In this document: positions 27,205-34,930 of the stretch, in pieces
Numbering within the stretch: position 1 is the first letter of the stretch
How the letters are laid out: each line of letters begins with the position of its first letter
From: Melioribacter roseus
GTDB taxonomy: Bacteria; Bacteroidota; Ignavibacteria; Ignavibacteriales; Melioribacteraceae
Direction of reading: 5' to 3'
Assembly: GCA_020722085.1 (NCBI GenBank)
Contig: DYLN01000018.1
Location: forward strand, 1 to 39,948
DNA length: 39,948 nt
Program-made: the position numbers and the translations under genes
Notes under the pieces: generated by a model
The model's database searches: none
What the model saw: only the letters and a program-made list of their open reading frames with translations
Told to the model about the DNA's origin: nothing

Positions 27205-28521
27205 CTATTTGACTTCTACTTTCTTGGCTGCAAGCTCTTCTAACATTGCAGTGGTAACAGACTTAGGTCTTTCAATTGGATAGCCTAAAGCCCTTGCCCA
27301 GATAATGTTCGAACAAACGCCCAATGCGCGTCCAACGCCGAATAATACGGTATAAAATTCGTATTCCCGTACGCCATAATACCATTGTATAACACCAGAT
27401 TGTGCATCGACATTTGGCCAAGGATTTTTGGCTTTGCCCTGTTCTAGCAGAATTGGCGGCACGACTTTAAACAGTATATCGACATATTTGAAAATTAGAT
27501 CATCCGGCAAATGCTTTAAACAAAATTCTCTCTGTGCCATGTAACGCGGGTCGGTTTTTCTCAAGACTGCATGACCGTAACCCGGAATAACCTGGCCGCT
27601 TTTCAAAGTATCCCAAACAAATTTTTTCATTTCTTCTTCGGTAGGAATTTTGCCGCCCATCTTATCCATAACACCTTGAATCCACCTAAGAACTTCTTCA
27701 TTTGCCAAACCGTGCAGCGGACCGGCTAAACCATCTAGCATAGCGGAAATTGCATAATAAATATCTGAAAGTGCACTTGCAACCAAATGGCCAGTGTGAG
27801 CACTTACATTACCACTTTCATGATCGCTGTGTAAAATGAAGTACAAACGGGCAACATCATCATAAGGTTTTCGAATTCCCATCATATGAGCGAAGTTACC
27901 CCCGAAATCCAAATTAGGATCTCCTGGAATAATATTATCATTTTTATACTTCATCCGGTAAATGTGAGAAGCTATCTCAGGAAGTTTTGCCAGAAGATTC
28001 AAAGCATCTTCGTAGTAAGGTTCCCAGTAATTCATCTTGTTTATGCCTTCATGGTACTTCTTTACAAATTCAGATTCCCGCTGCATCGCAAGAATAGCAG
28101 CGGAAAACATTGTCATCGGATGTGTATCACGCGGCATTGCACGAATTACATCAAAAACATACTGCGGTACTTTTTTCCTTCGGTTAAACTCTTCATGAAC
28201 TTCTTTAACTTCTTCTACTGTTGGAATATCTCCGGTTAATAACAGATGAAAGAAACCTTCGACGTACGGCATTTCGCCGCCGGGAACCTTGGGTAATTTT
28301 TCAAGAACTTCAGGTATTGTAAAGCCTCTGAACCTAATACCTTCGTAAGGGTCAAGATATGAAATATCGGTAACGAGACTTTTCACACCGCGCATTCCAC
28401 CTATAGCCTGTTCTATTGTAACCTCTCCAATCTTTACATCACCGAATTCCTTGACAAGTTTTGCTGTGCGGGGACGCCATTCATTGATTTTTTCTGCGAG
28501 TTTGCTTTTTAATGTGGACAT
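27205..28521 (-). CDS. gltA: Citrate synthase, mitochondrial/Geobacter type
   Basis: This 438-residue enzyme condenses oxaloacetate and acetyl-CoA to citrate. It is unusual because its sequence follows the eukaryotic mitochondrial enzyme rather than the usual bacterial type: PGYGHAVLRKTDPRY, LEQGKAKNPWPNVD, YYTVLFGVGRALGV and LGYPIERPKS nearly match the pig protein. The catalytic residues equivalent to pig His274, His320 and Asp375 are His270, His317 and Asp372 here. Such forms are known in Geobacteraceae, so the gene need not come from a eukaryote. The start ATG has a near-perfect AAGGAGG eight bases upstream (28530-28536), one of the best ribosome sites here. It follows hpnE by 74 nt, so it may also have its own promoter. 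A hairpin terminator follows the stop. Confidence 0.95.
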   Translation of the reverse strand: MSTLKSKLAEKINEWRPRTAKLVKEFGDVKIGEVTIEQAIGGMRGVKSLVTDISYLDPYEGIRFRGFTIPEVLEKLPKVPGGEMPYVEGFFHLLLTGDIPTVEEVKEVHEEFNRRKKVPQYVFDVIRAMPRDTHPMTMFSAAILAMQRESEFVKKYHEGINKMNYWEPYYEDALNLLAKLPEIASHIYRMKYKNDNIIPGDPNLDFGGNFAHMMGIRKPYDDVARLYFILHSDHESGNVSAHTGHLVASALSDIYYAISAMLDGLAGPLHGLANEEVLRWIQGVMDKMGGKIPTEEEMKKFVWDTLKSGQVIPGYGHAVLRKTDPRYMAQREFCLKHLPDDLIFKYVDILFKVVPPILLEQGKAKNPWPNVDAQSGVIQWYYGVREYEFYTVLFGVGRALGVCSNIIWARALGYPIERPKSVTTAMLEELAAKKVEVK

Positions 28522-28595
28522 TAGTTATTCCTCCTTGTGAACAATGTAGTACGTTAACAAATAAGTTATATGTGTGCCCAACTTTATTTTCATAA

Positions 28596-29900
28596 CTATG
28601 CCGTTACTAATTTACTAATTATTTTCTCTGCTGCCAAATGTCCGCTATAAACTGCGCTCTCAATTGTCGAAGGTAAACCCGTATCAGTCCAATCCCCTGC
28701 AAAAAAAAGATTACTAAAAGGAGAGTCTATCTTTTTTCTGACTGAACAAAAATTGTTATTTGGAATAAATGTGGCGCGTTTTTCCTTAATAATTTTCCAA
28801 TCAACCACGTTTTCCCTTTGAAACAAATTAAAATAAGATTCCAGCTCGGAATAAAACATCCCAAGTATTTTTTCGTTTGGAAGATCTATAAGATTATCAG
28901 CCGCACTTGTAACTAACGTAATATGTTTTTTATGGTTAAACAGCCAATGAATTTTTGAATCAATTAATCCATAAAATTTTTGAGAAAAATTATTTTCTTT
29001 GAGCCATAAATGTACGTTCAAAATAGGTGAATAAGAAAAAACGGCTTTATAGTTTTTAAACATCTCATCGAAAGGCTTTATTTTAAGAAGCGAATAGAAT
29101 GGAACAGCAACAATAACAAAGTCAAAATCGGAATAGGAATTTTTGTCAGTTAAAATAGTAGCTGCTCTGTTTTTATCATCGAAAAGTATTTCATTTAATT
29201 TTTCGGAAACGTAATAACTTCCACCCTTTCCCAAAATATATTTAAGTGACGTTTCCACAAAAATTTTGTTCAAACTGGCATTCGGTAAAACAAGTACAGA
29301 AGCTTCGTCCCCTTCTAAAAACATTTTTTTTAAGATATGAGCGAACTGGGAAGCCGCTGCTTTTTCAGGTTTTGTATTCAAAGCCCCGACAACCAAAATT
29401 TCCCAGAAAGCTTTGATGGCATTTCCCGGTTGTTTTTTTTCGTTAAGCCATTCTTTAACAGTGATATTTTCTAAGTCTTCTTCATAACAAAATAATAAGT
29501 CAATTAAAAAATCAATAATCTTCAATCGTTCATGCACAGTAATCGCTTTGTAATTCATCAATCCGGCAAGAAGATTAAACGGATAGTGCTTCTCCGTAGT
29601 TTTTAAAAAGGAAATTTTATTGCCCCGATGGGCAAAGGGTATATTAAGCGATTTTTGAAAGTCCAGATAATCGAGAGAGCCAATACGCTTTAGAAAAGAA
29701 ATTGTATTATAGTAGCATCCCATTAAAATATGTTGACCGTTATCATATTCGTCGTCAAATTTTTCATTATACAACGAATACGCCCTGCCGCCAATTTTAG
29801 GAGATGCTTCTATAAGGTGAACGTCAATTCCATTTTCTAAAAGAAGGGATGCTGCCGATAAACCTGCGAAACCACCGCCGACAACGATACATTTTGCCAT
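28596..29900 (-). CDS. hpnE: Hydroxysqualene dehydroxylase (HpnE-type FAD amine-oxidase-fold enzyme)
   Basis: This 434-residue flavoprotein is predicted to reduce hydroxysqualene to squalene as the third step of the HpnCDE route, with FAD. The N-terminus has the dinucleotide fold IVVGGGFAGLSAASLLLENG with an acidic loop at EASPKIGGRA that contacts the flavin. The C-terminal FAD segment reads FFAGDWTDTGLPSTIESAV. The length is in the normal range. Its ATG overlaps the hpnD stop in TAATG. The alternative is a carotenoid desaturase of the CrtI group. The context of hpnC and hpnD supports HpnE. Confidence 0.87.
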   Translation of the reverse strand: MAKCIVVGGGFAGLSAASLLLENGIDVHLIEASPKIGGRAYSLYNEKFDDEYDNGQHILMGCYYNTISFLKRIGSLDYLDFQKSLNIPFAHRGNKISFLKTTEKHYPFNLLAGLMNYKAITVHERLKIIDFLIDLLFCYEEDLENITVKEWLNEKKQPGNAIKAFWEILVVGALNTKPEKAAASQFAHILKKMFLEGDEASVLVLPNASLNKIFVETSLKYILGKGGSYYVSEKLNEILFDDKNRAATILTDKNSYSDFDFVIVAVPFYSLLKIKPFDEMFKNYKAVFSYSPILNVHLWLKENNFSQKFYGLIDSKIHWLFNHKKHITLVTSAADNLIDLPNEKILGMFYSELESYFNLFQRENVVDWKIIKEKRATFIPNNNFCSVRKKIDSPFSNLFFAGDWTDTGLPSTIESAVYSGHLAAEKIISKLVTA

Positions 29901-30742
29901 TAATAAACTAGACTATATTTTGCCCATACGCCTAAAGAGATTGCTGCTTTTTCAAACTTGTTTACTTTTATTTTTTTATTATAGACATCAAATTTTTTTG
30001 TTTCAAGTTTGCGCAGAAGTTTTTTATAGATATGTTCCATCGCTCTTGCAGCAAACATTGCCGGTTTGTCATCAAAATCCAATGAAGCATCAGCTTGTTG
30101 AAAGAGCAGCTTTGCTCTGTCGGCTTCGTACTGCATTAACGAAACAAAATTTTGATTGTAATTCCCATTTAGAAGGTCATATTCAGAATAGTTGAATTTT
30201 ACCATATCGTTCTGCGGTAAATAGATTCTTCCGGCTTTTGCATCTTTGTAAACATCCCTTAGAATATTAGTCAATTGCATTGCCAAGCCAAGATTAATCG
30301 CATATTCTCTAGCGGATTTGTTTTTATAACCGAAAATCTCAATGCTCATTAAACCGACAGTCGATGCGACACGATAACAGTATTGTTTAAGATCATCAAA
30401 TGTGAGATATCGTTTTCGCTGCAGGTCCATTCCCATGCCGCGTATCAACTCAAAGAAAGGTTCGAGAGGAATGTTAAACTGTTTGATTATAGAAGCCAGT
30501 TTGTTTAGTAAAAAATATTCGGAATCACCTTTGATTGATTTTTCTAATTCTATTCTCCACTTACGAAGTTTTTCATAACGAATATCATCTGTCTCAATTC
30601 CTTCGTCAATTATGTCGTCTGTTTTTCTGCAAAATGCGTAGACGGTATTCATGGCATCACGTTTAGCAGGTGCAAGCAGACTAAATGCATAATAAAAACT
30701 GCTCTGACTTTTTTTAGCTATTTGTTTTGCTTGATCTGTCAT
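29900..30742 (-). CDS. hpnD: Presqualene diphosphate synthase (HpnD)
   Basis: This 280-residue isoprenoid synthase should condense two farnesyl diphosphates to presqualene diphosphate. The two Asp-rich motifs that bind diphosphate-Mg are DDIIDEG (about 41-47) and DVYKDAKAGRIYLP, and the N-terminus SSFYYAFSLLAPAKR is typical of HpnD. The ATG at 30742 follows the hpnC stop by 2 nt; a TTG at 30748 overlapping that stop is also possible and would add two residues. The stop overlaps the hpnE start. The length matches the family. In carotenoid pathways the same fold makes phytoene or dehydrosqualene, but the HpnC and HpnE neighbours argue for squalene. Confidence 0.9.
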   Translation of the reverse strand: MTDQAKQIAKKSQSSFYYAFSLLAPAKRDAMNTVYAFCRKTDDIIDEGIETDDIRYEKLRKWRIELEKSIKGDSEYFLLNKLASIIKQFNIPLEPFFELIRGMGMDLQRKRYLTFDDLKQYCYRVASTVGLMSIEIFGYKNKSAREYAINLGLAMQLTNILRDVYKDAKAGRIYLPQNDMVKFNYSEYDLLNGNYNQNFVSLMQYEADRAKLLFQQADASLDFDDKPAMFAARAMEHIYKKLLRKLETKKFDVYNKKIKVNKFEKAAISLGVWAKYSLVY

Positions 30743-30744
30743 TA

Positions 30745-31596
30745 TCAAATCAATGCTTTTATCATTAGTAATAAGTATTCTTTTCTGGATAATTTCGGTC
30801 TATTATTTAGTACATCGTAATCCAAATCTTTTATCTTTTGCAAGATTTTCTCTCCTCCTAAAATAGTCCATTTAATTTGGAATCTTAAACTTCTGGGAAG
30901 ATACTTTAATATATTTTTACCATGAACAAACAAATTACGAACTCTTTCTATCTGATAGAGCATCAGCGATTTAAAATTAACATTTATTCTTTTTAACTCA
31001 AACACATTTTCCGGTACATGATGTTTTCTTAATTCATCTTCAGGTAAATAAATTCTTCCCTTCCCGTAGTCAAACGAGACATCCTGATAAAAATTAGTTA
31101 GTTGCAGTGCCGTACATATTGAATCAGAATATGGAATAATTTTTTCATCTTTAATTCCGTACAGTTCAAGGATAATTCTGCCAACGGGATTTGCCGAATA
31201 GCTGCAGTATTTCAAAAGTTCGTCATAATTTTGAAATCTTTTTTTTGTACAGTCGAGTTTAAAAGCACGCAGAAGATTATAAAAATTTTCATGCTCAAGA
31301 TTAAAGATGTCAATTGTATTTTTTAGTGCGCCCCAAAAATCATTTACACAATTTCCCGAAAGGCAATCTGTGAATTCTTTCTTATATACTTTTAGTTTTT
31401 GCAGCTTTTCTTCTTCAGCATCATTACCTTCATCTGCAATATCATCGGCTTGCCTGGCAAATTGATAAATAACAGCTATATGCTTTTTTAATTTATGCGG
31501 AATAAAAAATGAAACAACAGGAAAGTTTTCGTAATGGGAGGAGGTAAATTGAATTGCAAAATCGTAAGCCGGTTTATAAATGTTATCGGTCTTCAT
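30745..31596 (-). CDS. hpnC: Hydroxysqualene synthase (HpnC)
   Basis: This 283-residue squalene/phytoene-synthase-fold protein is predicted to convert presqualene diphosphate to hydroxysqualene. It carries the N-terminal block SHYENFPVVSFFIP that marks HpnC, the first Asp-rich motif in RQADDIADEGND and the second in NFYQDVSFDYGKGRIYLP. The ATG has no Shine-Dalgarno site I can recognise. It is the first gene of hpnC-hpnD-hpnE and lies downstream of tRNA-Leu, after 137 nt of A+T-rich DNA that probably holds the promoter. No squalene-hopene cyclase gene is in the window, so the end product (hopanoid, other triterpenoid, or C30 carotenoid) cannot be told from here. Confidence 0.9.
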   Translation of the reverse strand: MKTDNIYKPAYDFAIQFTSSHYENFPVVSFFIPHKLKKHIAVIYQFARQADDIADEGNDAEEEKLQKLKVYKKEFTDCLSGNCVNDFWGALKNTIDIFNLEHENFYNLLRAFKLDCTKKRFQNYDELLKYCSYSANPVGRIILELYGIKDEKIIPYSDSICTALQLTNFYQDVSFDYGKGRIYLPEDELRKHHVPENVFELKRINVNFKSLMLYQIERVRNLFVHGKNILKYLPRSLRFQIKWTILGGEKILQKIKDLDYDVLNNRPKLSRKEYLLLMIKALI

Positions 31597-31732
31597 TTAA
31601 CCAATTTGAATTCTAGATGCTTGTCTGTAGAACTTTTCGGAGTCACTGAATACTAAATCGGATCTTTTGATGATTGGAAAAATTTTGGAATTCTTAACCC
31701 CACGTTCTTAGTTCACATTACGCACTAAAAAG

Positions 31733-31816
31733 TGCCCGGAGGGGGACTCGAACCCCCAAGCCGTTACCGGCACTAGACCCTGAACCTAGCGTGTTTGCCA
31801 ATTTCACCATCCGGGC
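31733..31816 (-). tRNA. tRNA-Leu (anticodon CAG)
   Basis: An 84-nt class II tRNA gene lies on the minus strand. The acceptor stem pairs GCCCGGA with TCCGGGC over 7 bp, and the discriminator is A. The anticodon arm pairs CTAGG with TCTAG around loop TTCAGGG, giving anticodon CAG that reads CUG. A long variable arm forms from GCCG-GTAA-CGGC, which is typical of leucine tRNAs, and the T arm has GGTTCGA. The CCA end is not encoded; CTTTTT follows directly and may end the transcript. It lies between the class A penicillin-binding protein gene and hpnC. Confidence 0.95.
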
Positions 31817-31873
31817 AATAATTTAGAAAAGAACTATGGTAAGATAAATAAGTGAATCAACTATTACAAAATT

Positions 31874-34159
31874 CTATTTTATCTCCGCAGCCTGGTGAGA
31901 TGTGCTGTCTTGAACTAAGTATTTATCAAAAATCTTTATATTTCTGTCTGTGTCCTCGTTAAAAGTAGAAGGAAGATCGCGAATATTAATAATATCGCTG
32001 TATACACCATCTGAGCAGTCCGACGAATACAATTTCGGATCTCCGTACTCAAAAATACTTTCTTTGCAGAATTTTGCTGTTACAACATTACCGCTGGAAG
32101 GAGGGGTAAAATCTTCCAAGGGTAAATTTAATTTTTCATAAACATCGTGCATAAAAATTGCCCAAATTGGTAGGGCTGCTCGTGCTCCTTGACCGTACTG
32201 CCCGGTAAATGAAATTCGCTGGTCATCAAAGCCAACCCACACAGCAGCAGAAAGCTGAGGTGTAAATCCAACAAACCACGCATCCGCAAAATCCTGTGTT
32301 GTTCCGGTTTTACCTGCTGCAGGCCTTTGAAAATTGTATGTTAATCTAACTCGAACACCTGTACCTTCGTCAATAACGGAACGCATCATGTCTGTAACAA
32401 TATATGCCGTTTCTTCGGGTATTGCTTCCCTTGCCGCAGAATTATATTCTGCAATTGTAATTCCGTTTTTATCTTCGATTTTGGTAATCGATATCGGCTC
32501 GTTATAAATCCCTTTATTTCCCAGAGTGCCAAATGCGCTTGCCATTTCCAACGGTGAAACCAATGAAGTACCTAACACAATCGAAGGAACTAAATCAAGG
32601 GGACTTTTGATTCCCATTCTTTCTGCGAATCTGCCGACTTTCCAAAGCTCAACATGTCCTTCTATGATTAATCTGGCTGAAACAATATTTACTGAATTAG
32701 CAAGAGCCTGGCGGAGAGTCATAAATCCGCCGGTTGATTGGTCAAAGTTTTGTGGGCTCCATCCGTTGTAATCAAACGGCTGATTCATAATCGGGTAGGC
32801 GGGGTATAAACCGTTATCGATGGCAACAGCATAAATAAATGGTTTGAAAGCAGAACCGGGCTGTCTTTTAATTTGTGTAACATGATTCAAACCATAAGCA
32901 AAATTTTGATCGCGCCCTCCTACCATTGCCTTTATTGCGCCGGTTTTTGTATCCAGGCATACAAATCCAACTTCAATTTTTTGTTCTTCTTCTTTTACAG
33001 AATCGACAAAAGATTTATTGTGCAAAAAATTGTTATAAACTTCTTTTTTTTCAGCAAGGGTAGATGCGTTTTTATAATCGGGTTGGTTTTTAATCGCCTT
33101 ATCAATAACATCTTTCATGATCTCATTATACTTATCCCAATTCCATCTCTTATCAAATTCTTTTTGGAATGGATCTAGGTGTTCTTTGACGGCATTGTTT
33201 GCTATTTGCTGCATCCGTGAATCAAGCGTTGTGTAAATATTTAATCCATCGCTGTAAAGATCGAATCCGTACTTTTGAGATAATTTTACCATTTGCTGCC
33301 GCACATACTCAAGAAAATGAGGCGCCAGTTTTCCGGCAATTCCTTCTTCAATCCTTTTGTTAGAAAGTTTTATTGGTTGTACTTTCAGTTTTTGGTAATC
33401 TTCATTACTTAAATAGCCCGCATCAACCATATTATAAAGAATAAGATTTCTTCTTTTTAAAGCATTATCGTATCTTTCAAACGGATCATAGTAATAAGCA
33501 GATTTAAGCAATGCAATCAAAACACCGGCGTCATTAATGGTAAGCTGTCTTACATCTTTATTAAAATAAACTCTTGAAGCAGTTTCAATTCCGTATGCAC
33601 CGTGACCAAACCAAGAAATATTAAAATACATTTCAAGAATTTCTCTTTTAGTATATGTTTTCTCTATTTGAATTGCTGTAATCCATTCCCTAATTTTTCT
33701 AACAATCGTGTCGAAGGCAGTTTCGTTTTTTACTTTAAGGTCGTACAGATTTTTTGCAAGCTGCTGCGTAATGGTGGAAGCACCTTCTCTTCTAAAAAGA
33801 AAAATGTTTTTAATCATTGCTTGAATAAGCCTTTGCAAATCCACTCCCCAATGACTGTAAAATTTTCTATCTTCTGTGGCGATTAAGGCATTAACAACAT
33901 CAGGAGGAATGCTGTCGATGTTTACTTCAACTCTGTTTTGCCTGAAAAATTGTCCTACTATTTCGCCGTCAGCACTGTAAACAGTTGAAGCTAATTGAGG
34001 CTTGGGATTTTCGAGTTGTTCTAAAGAAGGGAGCCCCGAATAAATATAACCGATGAACCAAACGAAAAAAATAAATAAAATTATTGCCGCTCCAAGTATA
34101 ATTCTGAAGAGCTTTTTATTACTTTTTACTTTCTTTTTAGCTTGCATGTAATCAGCCAT
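31874..34159 (-). CDS. mrcA: Penicillin-binding protein 1A, class A bifunctional transglycosylase/transpeptidase
   Basis: This 761-residue inner-membrane protein polymerises and crosslinks peptidoglycan. After a short cytoplasmic Lys-rich N-terminus and one membrane helix (about residues 20-42), the GT51 domain has ATEDRKFYSHWGVD with the catalytic Glu, EGASTITQQLAKNL and REILEMYFN. The transpeptidase domain has PGSAFKP (nucleophile Ser), SVN in ANSVNIVS and KTG in GKTGTTQDFADAWF. The frame could extend to 34240, but the ATG at 34159 is chosen because it gives MADYMQAKK and a normal cytoplasmic tail; it overlaps the lpxH stop by 8 nt. The C-terminal part after the KTG box has Cys residues in AKFCKES and SDCSDG, which might form a disulfide. 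It is the last gene of the aminopeptidase-lpxH-PBP run. Confidence 0.94.
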   Translation of the reverse strand: MADYMQAKKKVKSNKKLFRIILGAAIILFIFFVWFIGYIYSGLPSLEQLENPKPQLASTVYSADGEIVGQFFRQNRVEVNIDSIPPDVVNALIATEDRKFYSHWGVDLQRLIQAMIKNIFLFRREGASTITQQLAKNLYDLKVKNETAFDTIVRKIREWITAIQIEKTYTKREILEMYFNISWFGHGAYGIETASRVYFNKDVRQLTINDAGVLIALLKSAYYYDPFERYDNALKRRNLILYNMVDAGYLSNEDYQKLKVQPIKLSNKRIEEGIAGKLAPHFLEYVRQQMVKLSQKYGFDLYSDGLNIYTTLDSRMQQIANNAVKEHLDPFQKEFDKRWNWDKYNEIMKDVIDKAIKNQPDYKNASTLAEKKEVYNNFLHNKSFVDSVKEEEQKIEVGFVCLDTKTGAIKAMVGGRDQNFAYGLNHVTQIKRQPGSAFKPFIYAVAIDNGLYPAYPIMNQPFDYNGWSPQNFDQSTGGFMTLRQALANSVNIVSARLIIEGHVELWKVGRFAERMGIKSPLDLVPSIVLGTSLVSPLEMASAFGTLGNKGIYNEPISITKIEDKNGITIAEYNSAAREAIPEETAYIVTDMMRSVIDEGTGVRVRLTYNFQRPAAGKTGTTQDFADAWFVGFTPQLSAAVWVGFDDQRISFTGQYGQGARAALPIWAIFMHDVYEKLNLPLEDFTPPSSGNVVTAKFCKESIFEYGDPKLYSSDCSDGVYSDIINIRDLPSTFNEDTDRNIKIFDKYLVQDSTSHQAAEIK

Positions 34160-34919
34160 TAAGTTTCCAATCCACAATTTCGAAATTGTCTTTAAATTTT
34201 CCGTAACACGGGTTATCCAGCCATGACCCCAAGTTGACATAAAAACCTTGCTTATATTTTATAAATTCTCTTTTATGCGAGTGACCGAAGAGAACATAAT
34301 CAAAGCCATCTTCGATTTTCTGCTTTGCTGACTCAATCAATCCGTCAATTTCGCCGTAACTTTTGACTTTAGTATAATCTCTGCTTTTTTTGCTTGAAGA
34401 ACTCGCTATTTTAATCCCCAGGTCGGGATGTATAAGTGAGTAAAGTTTTTGAAGAAATTTATTCCTCAAAATCAATTTTAATATTTTGTAACCGGTATCA
34501 TTCTTTACCAAGCCGTCTCCATGCCCGAGGTAAAATTTCTTCTGATTAAGAGTAATTGTGAAATCTTTTTCATATAAACTAGCTCCAATTTCTTTAGTAA
34601 AAAAATCTCTGTGCAAAAAATCATGATTGCCGATAATATAGTGTATTTTAACCCCAGCTTCCGAAACTTCCTTCAGTCCTGCAATTGTTTTGTAAAAACC
34701 TTTTTGAATAACTCTTTTGTATTCAAACCAGTAGTCAAATAAATCGCCGAGAATAAAAAGCTCATTGCAGTTATCTTTAGCAAATCTTAAAAATTCAACA
34801 AGTGCCTTCTCCTTAATTTTTTCTTTTTCCGATGACTCAAGCCCCAGATGGATATCGGATATAAACAAATATGTTTTGTTTTCGTTCAAGTCTTTAAAAT
34901 TGCTAATGGAAATAAACAA
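34152..34919 (-). CDS. lpxH: UDP-2,3-diacylglucosamine diphosphatase-like metallophosphoesterase
   Basis: This 255-residue calcineurin-fold enzyme likely cleaves UDP-2,3-diacylglucosamine to lipid X in lipid A synthesis at the inner membrane face. The di-metal site is complete: FISDIHLG (about 19-26), GDLFDYW (about 57-63), GNHDF (about 97-101), GHGD (about 131-134) and GHSH (about 213-216). DYW after GDLFD and the Arg/Lys-rich central insert fit the LpxH/LpxI-like group better than generic phosphatases, but a different UDP-sugar substrate cannot be excluded. The only upstream initiator is TTG at 34919, 11 nt after the aminopeptidase stop; another TTG at 34889 is possible. Its stop overlaps the PBP1A start. 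Confidence 0.8.
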   Translation of the reverse strand: MFISISNFKDLNENKTYLFISDIHLGLESSEKEKIKEKALVEFLRFAKDNCNELFILGDLFDYWFEYKRVIQKGFYKTIAGLKEVSEAGVKIHYIIGNHDFLHRDFFTKEIGASLYEKDFTITLNQKKFYLGHGDGLVKNDTGYKILKLILRNKFLQKLYSLIHPDLGIKIASSSSKKSRDYTKVKSYGEIDGLIESAKQKIEDGFDYVLFGHSHKREFIKYKQGFYVNLGSWLDNPCYGKFKDNFEIVDWKLNG

Positions 34920-34930
34920 ATATCCGAAAA

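Noticed and set aside
27205-28521. Eukaryotic DNA or contamination as the source of citrate synthase
   Set aside because: The gene has no intron or targeting peptide, has a bacterial AAGGAGG site and terminator, sits in an operon context and belongs to a form known in Geobacteraceae.
28522-28595. A promoter for citrate synthase in the 74-nt gap after hpnE
   Set aside because: I could not find boxes with acceptable spacing; only the strong ribosome binding site is clear.
31722-31735. A short hairpin GCACT/AGTGC beside the tRNA-Leu 3' end, taken as a terminator
   Set aside because: Its stem uses two bases of the tRNA acceptor stem, so it cannot form with the mature tRNA fold, and it is only 5 bp. 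I mention only the T-run after the tRNA.
34160-34240. N-terminal extension of PBP1A into the lpxH-like gene
   Set aside because: It would overlap a conserved gene by about 90 nt and add residues unlike a PBP cytoplasmic tail. The ATG at 34159 fits the family.
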